A stretch of 64,000 nucleotides of DNA, taken from assembly GCA_943328975.2 (NCBI GenBank), contig CALQCC020000018.1, forward strand, positions 1-64,000, read 5' to 3'. The stretch comes from Bordetella parapertussis. GTDB taxonomy: Bacteria; Acidobacteriota; Terriglobia; Bryobacterales; Bryobacteraceae. How positions within the stretch are numbered: the first letter of the stretch is position 1; each line of letters starts with the position of its first letter. The position numbers and the translations under genes are program-made. Below the pieces are notes generated by a model. That model was not told where the DNA came from and did no database searches. It worked only from the letters and a program-made list of their open reading frames with translations. Positions 1 to 8,513 of this stretch are shown here, piece after piece.

Positions 1-165
1 ACCGCACAACCGACCTGAGAGGCACACCGATGGGATGCTAGCCAGGGCGAAATGCCCGCTGGCGGCCATCATGAAACCACGCAGTCCCGCCTCAAACTCA
101 TATCCGAAACCAAAAAGCACTGAAGCTGCCCCTTTTTTCCGCACCCTGTGTAGCCTGCGCTGCGG

Positions 166-171
166 TAGAGT
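166..171 (+). promoter_or_regulatory. -10 box of leaderless type (TAGAGT)
   Basis: TAGAGT ends 7 bases before the ATG at 179. There is no recognisable -35 17 bases upstream and no Shine-Dalgarno. Transcription would begin at or next to the start codon. It belongs to the window-wide TANNNT pattern and is inferred only from sequence. Confidence 0.4.
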
Positions 172-178
172 GGTGGCG

Positions 179-724
179 ATGTGTCTCCGCGTGATCTTCG
201 TTTCGACGCTGTTCCTGTTTGCGGGCGCGAGGGCGCCCTCCCAGCTGTCCGAAAGGCCTCCTTTGCTCACGGTTTGTGAAGCCGTGGAGGATCTGAAGCG
301 ATACGCCGGCAAGACGGTGATCGTTGTAGGCCGATACAGCGAAAGCGAGGAGGGTGCCTGGCTAAGCGAAGAGTGCGGGCTGAGGATTCGGAACGGTGGC
401 CTCGATTTTAGGCCGTCGATCTCAACAACCTACGTTCTCTCCGATTTTGCCCCGCCGCCCTCATTGCCAGCCGGTTTCAAATGGGATGAGCCAGCAATGC
501 GTCAAAAGTTACAGCAAGTAATGCGAACCACGGAATTGCAGGTCCTAGAAGAGGGCGGCGATAGGTGGGTTGCCATGTTTGGACGCCTAGAAACAGAACT
601 GGCACGCAACAGTCGGATTGGCGATGGTGGTTATTCTGACAGGATTGGTTTCGGCCATCTTAGTGGGGCTCCGGCCCAGTTGGTAGGCCCCGAGCGTGGA
701 CTCTATCCGTTAGCAGTTCGTTAA
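179..724 (+). CDS. Secreted hypothetical protein, small beta-rich domain
   Basis: The 181-residue product starts with a short basic end and a hydrophobic stretch (residues 1-18, MCLRVIFVSTLFLFAGARA), a likely signal peptide, so it should act outside the cytoplasm. The rest begins with a VCEAVEDLKRYAGKTVIVVGRY-like block. Its layout (VCE, about 10 residues, GK.V.V.GRY, then EGAWL..EC) resembles small OB-fold-like secreted proteins I associate with acidobacteria. Two cysteines (in VCE and EEC) might pair. An in-frame ATG exists at 35, but it would put about 48 polar residues before the signal sequence, and a TAGAGT box lies 7 bases before 179. The gene stands alone and no function can be assigned. 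Confidence 0.6.
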   Translation: MCLRVIFVSTLFLFAGARAPSQLSERPPLLTVCEAVEDLKRYAGKTVIVVGRYSESEEGAWLSEECGLRIRNGGLDFRPSISTTYVLSDFAPPPSLPAGFKWDEPAMRQKLQQVMRTTELQVLEEGGDRWVAMFGRLETELARNSRIGDGGYSDRIGFGHLSGAPAQLVGPERGLYPLAVR

Positions 725-751
725 GAACCGAAGTCGGGGCTCACTCGGATT

Positions 752-1972
752 TCAGGCCGCCGGCGTATCCAACCGCGGCCCGAGGGTCAAATAGTTGAGC
801 GCGGTCGACACTACGGCGCAGGTTAGGATCACTAGCGCCATGGGGATGGCGGGGTTGTCGAGCGATCCGAGGAACGCTGTGCCGACGGCGGCGATTAGGA
901 ACTGATTGGTGCCTAAGAGCGCGGACGCGGTGCCGGCCATTTCGGCGTGGCGCATCATTGCGATGGTGGAGCCATTGGGGAACACGAAGCCTTGCGCGGC
1001 TATGTAGACGAAGATGGCGAAGAAGACCACGGGGAGTCCGCCGATGCCGGTGAGCACCGAGGCCAGCAGCGTGATTGCTGCGACTAGCTGCGTGAGGTTC
1101 GCTACACGCAGCACCTTCCAGAGAGGGATGCGGTGCGGCATGCGTCCGTTGATCTGCGATGCTGCGACCATGCCAGCCGCGACGCTGCCGAAGAGCCAGC
1201 CGAAATGTTCGATGGCCACGCCGTATTGCGTGATGAAGACAAACGACGCGCTGGCGATGTAGGCGAAGGCTCCGGCGGAACTGAAGCCGCATACGGCGGA
1301 GGCTCCCATGAAGGTGCGGTCCTTCAAGAGGCTTGCGTAACCGGAGAGGATGGTGCCGAGATGCAGAGGTCGGCGAGCTGCGTGGCTCATCGATTCGCGC
1401 AAGCGAAAGTGCATGCCGATGAAGCACAGGGTTCCGACGGTTGCTTGCGCGAGGAATGCGGACTTCCATCCAAACCACAGCAGCAGGTAGCTGCCGAGCA
1501 GCGGAGCCAGGATCGGTGACACGCCCAGCACCAGAACCAACATCGAAAATACGCGGCGGAGTTCGGAGGGCGGGAAGAGGTCACGCACCATGGCTCGGGA
1601 GATGACGGAGCCTCCGCACGCGCCGAGGGCTTGGAAGAGGCGCAGCAGCGACATGATGCCGATGGATGGCGCGAAGGCGCAGGCGGCGGAGGAGATCGTG
1701 AAGAGCGCGAGGCTGAAGTAGAGTGGCGGCTTGCGGCCAAAGCGGTCCGTGATGGGGCCGTAGAGCAGTTGGCCGACGGCGAAGCCTGCGAGGAAGGTGA
1801 CCATCGTCGATTCGACCGCGGCGGCTGAGGCGTGGAAGATGGTTTCGAGCTGCGGCATCGCCGGCAGATACATGTCGATCGATACGGGGGCGATGGCTTG
1901 CAGCATTCCGAGCAAGACGAGAAGCTCAAGGCGTTCCCAGCGGGGCATCTCTGAAGAGGGGGGTGGAGTCAC
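752..1972 (-). CDS. MFS transporter, Bcr/CflA multidrug efflux family
   Basis: A 406-residue inner membrane protein with about 12 hydrophobic segments, the length expected for drug:proton antiporters of this family. Residues 31-40 (SIDMYLPAMP) match the family signature at the start of TM1, and residues 72-82 (GPITDRFGRKP) are the MFS motif A in the TM2-TM3 loop. By family it would export drugs or small metabolites using the proton gradient; the substrate is not predictable. It starts with GTG. It is divergent from the hydrolase at 2017 with 44 bases between them, and a TAATCT box sits 6 bases before the start codon. No regulator gene is adjacent. Confidence 0.87.
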   Translation of the reverse strand: MTPPPSSEMPRWERLELLVLLGMLQAIAPVSIDMYLPAMPQLETIFHASAAAVESTMVTFLAGFAVGQLLYGPITDRFGRKPPLYFSLALFTISSAACAFAPSIGIMSLLRLFQALGACGGSVISRAMVRDLFPPSELRRVFSMLVLVLGVSPILAPLLGSYLLLWFGWKSAFLAQATVGTLCFIGMHFRLRESMSHAARRPLHLGTILSGYASLLKDRTFMGASAVCGFSSAGAFAYIASASFVFITQYGVAIEHFGWLFGSVAAGMVAASQINGRMPHRIPLWKVLRVANLTQLVAAITLLASVLTGIGGLPVVFFAIFVYIAAQGFVFPNGSTIAMMRHAEMAGTASALLGTNQFLIAAVGTAFLGSLDNPAIPMALVILTCAVVSTALNYLTLGPRLDTPAA

Positions 1973-1978
1973 GGAGAA

Positions 1979-1984
1979 AGATTA
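1979..1984 (-). promoter_or_regulatory. -10 box of leaderless type (TAATCT) for the MFS gene
   Basis: On the minus strand TAATCT ends 6 bases before the GTG start at 1972. A second candidate, TACACT, overlaps it by one base at 1984-1989 (11 bases from the start). Either would give an mRNA with almost no leader. Confidence 0.35.
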
Positions 1985-2001
1985 GTGTAACAGTGTCAGG
2001 A

Positions 2002-2007
2002 TAGAAT
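2002..2007 (+). promoter_or_regulatory. -10 box of leaderless type (TAGAAT)
   Basis: TAGAAT ends 9 bases before the ATG at 2017 and would drive the three-gene operon to 5122. There is no purine-rich ribosome binding site between the box and the start codon. Confidence 0.4.
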
Positions 2008-2016
2008 CGAATAATC

Positions 2017-2715
2017 ATGATCGACATAACTTGGTTGGGTCACGGGACCTATACGATGCGCCTTGCTACAGGCGAAGTGATATTAGTGGACCCTTGGATT
2101 GAAGGGAACCCTGCGTATCCGGTGGCGCATGAATTGGATCGCGTGGACGTGATTCTGGTTTCGCACGGGCACTTCGACCACATTCACGATGTGCTGCCGC
2201 TGGCGAAGAAGTTTGCGCCGCAGATCGTGGCGATTTACGAAACGGCGCATTGGTTAGAGAAAAAAGGCGCGAAGAACGTCATCGGGATGAACAAGGGCGG
2301 CACGGTGACGGTGGGTCCTGTGTCGGTGACCATGACGACGGCGGTGCATAGCTGCGGCATCCTGGACGGCGAGGATATTATTTACGGGGGCGAAGCCGCG
2401 GGCTATATCGTGCGGTTGCCGTCGCGTCGCAATGTGTACTGCGCGGGCGATACGAACGTGTTTACCGACATGCAGTTGATTGAACGGCTGTATCATCCTG
2501 AGCTCGTGTTCTTGCCGATTGGGGACTTTTATACGATGGGTCCGCGGGAGGCTGCGTTGGCGTGCAGGTTGCTCGACGCGCGCAAGGTGATTCCGCTGCA
2601 CTTCGGAACGTTCCCTGCGTTGACGGGCCGGCCGGAGCAGTTGGCGGAGTTGTTGCGCGACCATCCGGAGACTGAGATTTGGACGCTCGAACCGGGCAAA
2701 ACGGTTCAGTGGTGA
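2017..2715 (+). CDS. Metal-dependent hydrolase, UPF0173 (metallo-beta-lactamase fold)
   Basis: The 232-residue protein has the metallo-beta-lactamase metal site SHGHFDHIHD at residues 49-58 (H50, H52, D54, H55), a further GDTNVF aspartate motif, and the C-terminal HFGTFPALTG block, which together mark the UPF0173 family (length about 230). It is a predicted soluble cytoplasmic hydrolase with a two-metal centre; the natural substrate of the family is unknown. It is first in an operon: its TGA is overlapped by the GTG of the glycosyltransferase gene (GTGA at 2712-2715). The link to membrane lipid and glycan genes downstream is positional only. Confidence 0.88.
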   Translation: MIDITWLGHGTYTMRLATGEVILVDPWIEGNPAYPVAHELDRVDVILVSHGHFDHIHDVLPLAKKFAPQIVAIYETAHWLEKKGAKNVIGMNKGGTVTVGPVSVTMTTAVHSCGILDGEDIIYGGEAAGYIVRLPSRRNVYCAGDTNVFTDMQLIERLYHPELVFLPIGDFYTMGPREAALACRLLDARKVIPLHFGTFPALTGRPEQLAELLRDHPETEIWTLEPGKTVQW

Positions 2716-4589
2716 AGAAGCAGGCGCTGGTCGTAATCATTCTTACGATCCTGCTGCGCCTGCCGTTTCTGAACGAAGCGGTGCAGGGCGACGACGTCTA
2801 TTATTTGTACGGTGCGCAGCATGCGCTGATCGAGCCGCTGCATCCGTTGCACACGCATTTTGCCTTCATGGGCGAGATGGTGGACATGCGCGGGCATCCA
2901 CACGGTCCTCTCAATCCGTGGATCCTGGGCGGGCTGCTGGCGGTGTTCGGTGAAGTGCGCGAGGTCCCGTTCCATGCCGCGTACATTGTGTTCAGTTTGA
3001 TGGCGTCGCTGGCGATGTTGTCACTGGCTCGGAGGTTCTGTCCGGAGCGGGCGTTGCTGGCGACATTCCTGTTCATGGTGGTCCCGGCGTTCGTTGTGAA
3101 TGGGAATTCCTTCGAAACGGACCTGGTATTCCTGGCGTTTTGGATGATATCGATTGTGTATTTCATGAAGGCGATCGATACGCGTTCGATATCGTTGCTA
3201 TTGGTGTCGGCAATGGCGGGGGCGTTGGCGGGGTTGGACGCGTACCAGGCAGGGATGCTGACGCCGATCCTTGCGCTGTACTTGTGGTCGCATGATCGGA
3301 CATGGAAGCTGGCGTGGGTGGTTCTGCTGGCGGCTCCGGCGAAGATCGTCGGGTGGCAGGTGTGGGAATGGTGGACGGGCGGCGTGTTGCCAATCACGGT
3401 GCTGCTGGGCTACATGCAGAGTGCTGCGCTACAGTCGTCGGCTCGCAAGTTGGGTAGCGGAGTGGCGCTGATCGGGCATGCGGGGTGGGTTGTGTTCCCG
3501 GTACTGATTTTTCTGGCGTTCGGTAAGACCGCGGGTCTGTGGCGATGGGCCGTGGTAGTGGTTGCGGCGGTGGCTGCGTTGGTTTACGACGTGAATCCGT
3601 TGTTCTGGATTTCGATCGCGGCGGGCGTCTTGTTGGTCACGTCGGTGATGCGGCGGGACTTCTTGAGCGCCTGGGTGCTGCTGTTTTTCGCGGCGTCGCT
3701 GGTGGTGTTCTTCGCGGGATCGGCGCGGTACCTGTTGCCGATCGCGGCGCCGGTGGCAGTTCTTGTTGCGCGGGCGGTGGCGCCGACGTGGTTGATCGCT
3801 GGGATCGCCGCGCAGTTTGTGGTGTCGATTGGATTAGCGGCGGCGAACTATCAACACTGGGGTGAAGCGCGCGATTTTGCGGATGCTGTGATGCGGCAGG
3901 CGAACGGTCGGCGGGTGTGGGTGGATGCGGAGTTGGGTATCCGGCATTACCTGGAGGCTCAGGGAGCGCTGCCGTTGTTGCGCGATCAAGTGCTGCGCGC
4001 GGATGACATTGTGGTCCGCAGTGAACTGGTGATGCCCGTGACGGTGAATGCTCCTATGGCGCGATTGATGGAGGCTACGATCGTGCCGTCGGCGCCGCTG
4101 CGGCTGATTTCGATTGAGGGCGGATCGGGTTATTCAACGTCCTCGAAGGGGCTGCTGCCGTTTGAGATTTCTCGCGAGGTGGTGGATCGGTTGACGGCGG
4201 ACGTGGTGACGGAACGCAAGGCGGAGTTGAGTTATCTGGACCCCAAGGATTCGAAGGCCGCGGCGCACGTGATTGCGGGATTGTTTCCGGATGGATGGAT
4301 GTCGGAGCAGGCTAGCGTATTGCTGAAGGTCCCGGCAAGCATGAAGTCGCTGGGCGTGGCGCTGTTTATTCCTCCCGATGCGCCCGCTCGGCGGATCACG
4401 CTGCTGGCGGATGGCAAGGTTGTAGCGGAAGATACCTTCGCGAAGCCGGGAGCGTATACCTTGGTGGCTCCTTTCAAGACCGAAGCGAAGCAGGTCACGG
4501 TGGGACTGCGAGTGGACGCGACGCACACGGTGCCTCCGGATGGGCGGGCTCTGGGCGTGATCATCACGGGAGTGGGTTTCCGCGAATGA
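2712..4589 (+). CDS. GT39/ArnT-like integral membrane glycosyltransferase
   Basis: The 625-residue product has a hydrophobic N-terminal two thirds with about 10-12 membrane segments and a soluble C-terminal domain from about residue 450. The first large loop starts with QGDDVYY, an acidic pair in the position of the catalytic Asp-Asp/Glu of GT-C enzymes such as Pmt and ArnT, which use lipid-phosphate-linked sugars outside the inner membrane. The GTG start overlapping the previous stop (GTGA) was chosen over an ATG at 2679 because it gives a clean KK-plus-hydrophobic N-terminus. It also overlaps the next gene by ATGA (4586-4589). Donor and acceptor are unknown; the family assignment rests on topology and the DD pair. 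Confidence 0.7.
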   Translation: MKKQALVVIILTILLRLPFLNEAVQGDDVYYLYGAQHALIEPLHPLHTHFAFMGEMVDMRGHPHGPLNPWILGGLLAVFGEVREVPFHAAYIVFSLMASLAMLSLARRFCPERALLATFLFMVVPAFVVNGNSFETDLVFLAFWMISIVYFMKAIDTRSISLLLVSAMAGALAGLDAYQAGMLTPILALYLWSHDRTWKLAWVVLLAAPAKIVGWQVWEWWTGGVLPITVLLGYMQSAALQSSARKLGSGVALIGHAGWVVFPVLIFLAFGKTAGLWRWAVVVVAAVAALVYDVNPLFWISIAAGVLLVTSVMRRDFLSAWVLLFFAASLVVFFAGSARYLLPIAAPVAVLVARAVAPTWLIAGIAAQFVVSIGLAAANYQHWGEARDFADAVMRQANGRRVWVDAELGIRHYLEAQGALPLLRDQVLRADDIVVRSELVMPVTVNAPMARLMEATIVPSAPLRLISIEGGSGYSTSSKGLLPFEISREVVDRLTADVVTERKAELSYLDPKDSKAAAHVIAGLFPDGWMSEQASVLLKVPASMKSLGVALFIPPDAPARRITLLADGKVVAEDTFAKPGAYTLVAPFKTEAKQVTVGLRVDATHTVPPDGRALGVIITGVGFRE

Positions 4590-5122
4590 TGCGACACGTT
4601 CCGAATATCTTGAGCGCGGCTCGGCTGATCGCCGCTCCGTATGTCTTCGTGTTGCTGTGGACGCATGGGTGGAACGCTGCGCTGGTGTGGATGACGATCA
4701 TCGGCGCGACGGATGGATTCGACGGCTATATCGCTCGGCGGTTCGATGCGGCGTCACGATTGGGCGCGTATCTTGATCCGGTCGCGGACAAGGTGTTATT
4801 GAGTGGTGCGTTTCTGACTCTGGGTTTGAACGGGACGATTCCGGTCTGGCTGGTGTGGCTGGTGTTGGGCCGGGACGCGGTGATTCTGTTGTTTGCGATC
4901 GGCGTGTTGCTCTTCACGCGGACTCGGCGCGACTTTCCTCCGTCTCAGGCCGGGAAGTTGAGCACTCTGGTGCAGATCGTGTACATTCTGACCGTAGTTG
5001 GCGCGGCGGCGGGGCATATTCCAGCGAGTTTGCCCTCGGTCATTGGATGGGTGGTTGTGGCTGCAACCGGTTGGAGCAGCGTGGATTACGCCATCCGGGG
5101 CCTGGCGATGCGGCGGCAATAA
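4586..5122 (+). CDS. CDP-alcohol phosphatidyltransferase (PgsA-like)
   Basis: This 178-residue membrane protein carries a perfect CDP-alcohol phosphatidyltransferase signature, D-x2-DG-x2-AR-x8-G-x3-D-x3-D, at about residues 33-60 (DGFDGYIAR, then GAYLDPVAD). Enzymes of the family move a phosphatidyl group from CDP-diacylglycerol to an alcohol such as glycerol 3-phosphate in the inner membrane. Length and the RxPNxxTxxR-like start (RHVPNILSAARL) fit phosphatidylglycerophosphate synthase, but related cardiolipin or inositol enzymes cannot be excluded. It is translationally coupled to the glycosyltransferase and closes that operon, with 39 bases to the next gene. Confidence 0.85.
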   Translation: MMRHVPNILSAARLIAAPYVFVLLWTHGWNAALVWMTIIGATDGFDGYIARRFDAASRLGAYLDPVADKVLLSGAFLTLGLNGTIPVWLVWLVLGRDAVILLFAIGVLLFTRTRRDFPPSQAGKLSTLVQIVYILTVVGAAAGHIPASLPSVIGWVVVAATGWSSVDYAIRGLAMRRQ

Positions 5123-5146
5123 GCACACGGAAAGGCCGAAGTATGC

Positions 5147-5152
5147 TACCCT
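5147..5152 (+). promoter_or_regulatory. Extended -10 box (TGcTACCCT) before the nucleoside operon
   Basis: TACCCT, preceded by TG plus one base, ends 9 bases before the ATG at 5162. A competing TATGCT at 5142-5147 would give a slightly longer leader. No Shine-Dalgarno is visible. Confidence 0.3.
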
Positions 5153-5161
5153 CATCTATTA

Positions 5162-6466
5162 ATGCGCACAATCGACCTCATCCAACGGAAGAGGGACGGC
5201 GAAGAACTGTCCCCAGAAGAGATCGATCTCATCGTTGATGCTTATACGAGCGGGGATCTTCCTGACTACCAGATGTCGGCGTTTCTCATGGCCGTGTTTT
5301 TTGCGGGCATGGACGAACACGAGGTGGACGCGCTTACGGCGCGGTTCATTCAGTCGGGTGAAACGATCGATTTGTCTGGCATCCCGGGTCTAAAAGTCAC
5401 CAAGTGCTCCACCGGTGGCGTGGGTGACAAGACGACCCTGATCGCTGCGCCTCTGGCTGCGGCAGCGGGTGTGATTGTCCCGGTGTTGCCCGGACGTTCG
5501 CGCGAATTTTTCGGCGGCACGTTGGATAAGTTGGAAGCGATTCCCGGATTCCGTTCGAATCTGACGATCGACGAATTCAAGGCCCAACTGGCTACGCACG
5601 GGTTGGCGTTCATGGATCAGCCTGAGACCGTGGCTCCGTCCGAGGCTCGGGTAATGGCGCTGCGCGCGGCATCTGGCTCAGTGGAATCAGCTCCGTTGAT
5701 GGCTGCCTCGATCATGGCTCGCACGGTTGCGGAAGGCGCGGATGCGCTGATTCTGGACGTGAAGGTCGGCAGTGGCGCGCACATGAAGAAGCAGGTGACG
5801 GCCCGTCGCATGGCGCAAACCATGGTGTCGGTGGGACGGCGTCTGAACAAGCGTGTGCAGGCTTTGATCACGGACATGAACCAGCCGCTCGGTTTTGCGA
5901 TCGGCAATGCGCTGGAAGTGATGGAAGTTTCGCAGACGTTGCAGAACGTGGGTCCGGCGGATTTGACTCGGCTTTCGCTTGAGTTGGCTGCGCGTTTGAT
6001 TCACTTGGGCAAGGTCACGGCCACGCTGGAAGAAGCGCGGGAACTGGCGCAGGCCAAGTTGCTGGATGGCTCGGGCTATCGCAAGTTGAAGGACGTGATT
6101 CAGGCGCAGGGCGGCGATCCGAAGGTGTTGGACCGCTTTGAACTGCTGCCGAACGCTACGGGAGCACGCGAGATTGCGTCTCCGCGCAGTGGCTACATTT
6201 CGGGTATCGATGCCGAGGGCATTGGTCGCGCGGCGGCCATGATCGGTGGCGGACGCGAAGTTGCCGGTGGGGCGATCGATCCCGCGGTGGGCGTGATCCT
6301 GGAAGTGAAAAACGGTCAACGCGTGGATGCGGGTGGCGTGTTGTGCCGCTTGTACTACACGGCGGAAGACAACGTCGAAGAAGCGGCTCAATTGGTGGAA
6401 GGCGCGTTCCGCATTTCGTCCACGCCGCCGGACGAGCGGGCTCTCATTCTAGAAGTCGTCGGCTAA
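5162..6466 (+). CDS. Pyrimidine-nucleoside/thymidine phosphorylase, divergent active site
   Basis: A 434-residue homologue of thymidine/pyrimidine-nucleoside phosphorylase, which cleaves pyrimidine nucleosides with phosphate to base plus (deoxy)ribose 1-phosphate. Seen: KCSTGGVGDKT at 81-91 (phosphate loop), GGTLDKLE at 118-125, KVGSGAHM and a C-terminal lipoyl-like domain (ISGIDAEGIGRAAAMIGGGR). Unusual: where E. coli enzyme has SGRGLGHTGGT, this protein has PGRSREFFGGT, so the phosphate-contacting Ser (E. coli S113) is Pro110; K190 of E. coli corresponds to Arg187, while R168 and S183 are kept. It heads an operon with a nucleoside carrier and purine nucleoside phosphorylase, which supports nucleoside salvage. 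Exact substrate is uncertain. Confidence 0.85.
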   Translation: MRTIDLIQRKRDGEELSPEEIDLIVDAYTSGDLPDYQMSAFLMAVFFAGMDEHEVDALTARFIQSGETIDLSGIPGLKVTKCSTGGVGDKTTLIAAPLAAAAGVIVPVLPGRSREFFGGTLDKLEAIPGFRSNLTIDEFKAQLATHGLAFMDQPETVAPSEARVMALRAASGSVESAPLMAASIMARTVAEGADALILDVKVGSGAHMKKQVTARRMAQTMVSVGRRLNKRVQALITDMNQPLGFAIGNALEVMEVSQTLQNVGPADLTRLSLELAARLIHLGKVTATLEEARELAQAKLLDGSGYRKLKDVIQAQGGDPKVLDRFELLPNATGAREIASPRSGYISGIDAEGIGRAAAMIGGGREVAGGAIDPAVGVILEVKNGQRVDAGGVLCRLYYTAEDNVEEAAQLVEGAFRISSTPPDERALILEVVG

Positions 6467-6478
6467 CGGCCACGCCTT

Positions 6479-7684
6479 ATGCAGCGGTTCACTGGGCTCT
6501 TAGGGCTGGCGGTGATTCTGGCTGTTGCGTATCTCGCATCACGCGACCGCAAGGCGATCCAACTGCGCATCGTCTTGTGGGGACTGGGCCTCCAGTTCGC
6601 GTTTGCTTTTCTTGTTCTCAAGACTCCGTTGGCGGGCGCGTTTACCACGCTGAGCGGCGGCATCAACCATTTACTAGGCTACGCGGCCGAAGGCAGTAAG
6701 TTTGTCTTCGGAGACAAGCTGGGCGCCGATTCCGGCGGCTTCGGCGTCATCCTCGCGTTTCAAGTTCTCCCCATCATCATTTTCATTGCGTCGTTGTTTT
6801 CGGTGTTGTACTACTTGGGCATCATGCAGGTATTCGTGCGTGGCATGGCGGTGGCGATGCAGCGCATCATGAAGACAAGCGGTGCGGAGACAACAAGCGT
6901 TGCTGCGAGCATCTTCATGGGGCACACCGAGGCTCCGCTGACGATTCGTCCATTCCTTGCTGGCCTCACCGAGAGCGAACTGTTCACTGTGATGGTCAGC
7001 GGCATGGCGCACATCTCGGGGTCGGTGATGGCTGCGTATGTTTTGATCGCGCATGTGGAGATCCGGCATTTGTTGACGGCCGTGATCATGACGTCGCCGG
7101 CGACGCTGATGCTGGCGAAGATGCTGGTTCCGGAGACGGAGACGCCAGCTACGGCGGGCGAAGTGAAGGTGGAGATAGAGCGTCCGGGTGTAAACGTGAT
7201 TGACGCGGCGTCGCGCGGGGCGGGGGACGGCTTGATGCTGGCGCTGAATGTGGGCGCGATGCTAATCGCCTTCATCGGGCTGATCGCGCTGGTCAATGGG
7301 ATTCTGGGCTCGATCATTCCAGGGCTGTCGATGCAAGGCGTGCTGGGTCGTGTTTTCGCGCCCGTGGCGTGGTTGCTGGGGGTCGCATGGAATGACTGCG
7401 CGGCGGTGGGGAACCTGCTGGGCACGCGCCTCATCCTCAACGAATTTGTGGCATATTCGGATTTGGGCAAGATCGGCGCGACGCTTGATCCGCATTCTGT
7501 CGTGATCTCGACGTACGCATTGTGCGGGTTCGCGAACATCGCGTCAATTGCGATGCAAGTGGGTGGCATCGGTGCGTTGGCTCCGTCGCGCAAGTCGGAT
7601 ATTGCGAGGCTGGGTCTGAAGGCGATGGCGGCGGGTACGATGGCGAACTTTATGACGGCTGCGATTGCGGGGATGTTGTTATGA
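6479..7684 (+). CDS. Concentrative nucleoside transporter, NupC/CNT family
   Basis: The 401-residue inner membrane protein has the CNT architecture: N-terminal helices, a conserved gate region, and the transport core with NEFVAY (about residue 320) followed by [15 protein letters not shown] and a GGIGALAP segment. CNT proteins import nucleosides with Na+ or H+. It sits between a pyrimidine and a purine nucleoside phosphorylase, so it very likely feeds both. It starts 12 bases after the previous stop and overlaps the next gene by ATGA (7681-7684). Whether it prefers purine or pyrimidine nucleosides cannot be read from the sequence. Confidence 0.93.
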   Translation: MQRFTGLLGLAVILAVAYLASRDRKAIQLRIVLWGLGLQFAFAFLVLKTPLAGAFTTLSGGINHLLGYAAEGSKFVFGDKLGADSGGFGVILAFQVLPIIIFIASLFSVLYYLGIMQVFVRGMAVAMQRIMKTSGAETTSVAASIFMGHTEAPLTIRPFLAGLTESELFTVMVSGMAHISGSVMAAYVLIAHVEIRHLLTAVIMTSPATLMLAKMLVPETETPATAGEVKVEIERPGVNVIDAASRGAGDGLMLALNVGAMLIAFIGLIALVNGILGSIIPGLSMQGVLGRVFAPVAWLLGVAWNDCAAVGNLLGTRLILNEFVAYSDLGKIGATLDPHSVVISTYALCGFANIASIAMQVGGIGALAPSRKSDIARLGLKAMAAGTMANFMTAAIAGMLL

Positions 7685-8448
7685 GGGCGCGGCCGAGCGT
7701 TGGCGTTGTTCTTGGGAGCGGCTTGGGCGGATTCGCTGACAGCCTTGAGGGCAGGCGTGAGACGCCTTACAGCGAGATCCTGGGTTGGCCTGTATCGAGT
7801 GTTGCGGGGCACGCGGGAAAGGTGATCGAAGGGCGCGTGGGCGGCACGGAGATCGTCGTGCTGGCTGGGCGAGCGCACTTGTACGAAGGGTTCACGGCGC
7901 AGCAGGTTACGTTCGGCATTCGCGAGTTGGCTCGGCGAGGCGTGCAGAGCGTCATTCTGACGAATGCGGCGGGCGGTATCAATCTTGGCTACACGCCGGG
8001 GGAGTTGGTGCTGATCTCAGACCACATTAACTTGCAGGGCACGAGTCCGTTGATCGGTCCGCACGACGAACCGCAGTTTCCGGATATGAGCGAGGCTTAC
8101 TCGCTGGAGTATCGCAACGTGGCGCGTGCGGTCGGGCAGCGGATGGGGCTGGTGTTGCAGGAAGGCGTCTACGCGGGACTGTTGGGGCCCAGCTTCGAGA
8201 CTCCGGCGGAGATTCGCTACCTGCGCGGCATCGGCGCGGACCTAGTCGGCATGTCGACGGTGATGGAAACCATCGCGGCGAATCATGCGGGGCTGAAGGT
8301 GCTCGGGATTTCTTGCGTGACGAACATGGCGGCGGGGGTGCTACCGCAGAAGTTGTCGCATGCGGAAGTGCTCGAGACCGGGGAACGCGTGAAAGACACG
8401 CTCTCTGCCTTGCTGCGGGAGTTGGTCCGGGCGTTGGCGGCTCGGTAG
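7681..8448 (+). CDS. punA: Purine-nucleoside phosphorylase, trimeric type
   Basis: A 255-residue enzyme of the PNP/UDP family, homotrimeric class, splitting purine nucleosides (typically inosine and guanosine) with phosphate. Visible motifs: VLGSGLGG near the N-terminus (phosphate), [30 protein letters not shown] with the purine-site Glu, MSTVMETI, and TNMAAG with the base-binding Asn. Length is slightly short of the usual 270-280. The ATG at 7681 overlapping the transporter stop is preferred because the frame's upstream extension lies inside the transporter gene and matches nothing in the family. It is the last gene of the nucleoside operon and is convergent with uvrA. Confidence 0.93.
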   Translation: MRARPSVGVVLGSGLGGFADSLEGRRETPYSEILGWPVSSVAGHAGKVIEGRVGGTEIVVLAGRAHLYEGFTAQQVTFGIRELARRGVQSVILTNAAGGINLGYTPGELVLISDHINLQGTSPLIGPHDEPQFPDMSEAYSLEYRNVARAVGQRMGLVLQEGVYAGLLGPSFETPAEIRYLRGIGADLVGMSTVMETIAANHAGLKVLGISCVTNMAAGVLPQKLSHAEVLETGERVKDTLSALLRELVRALAAR

Positions 8449-8513
8449 AGCAATCTGGTGCCGCACGAGGAACCCACGAATAGCGTTTTGACGGCGGGGT
8501 TGAATAAAAGGCG

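Noticed and set aside
41-63. Hairpin GCCAG...CTGGC as terminator of an upstream gene
   Set aside because: The stem has a 2-base bulge and no U tract follows; the upstream gene is not in the window.
741-1478. Long Arg/His-rich reading frame antisense to the transporter gene
   Set aside because: It is a shadow of the MFS gene with composition typical of a GC-rich antisense frame; the same holds for many others, e.g. 8341-9348 and 16076-16933.
5490-5525. Frameshift as an explanation of the odd phosphorylase motif
   Set aside because: The flanking residues align in the same frame on both sides without gaps, so substitutions are simpler.
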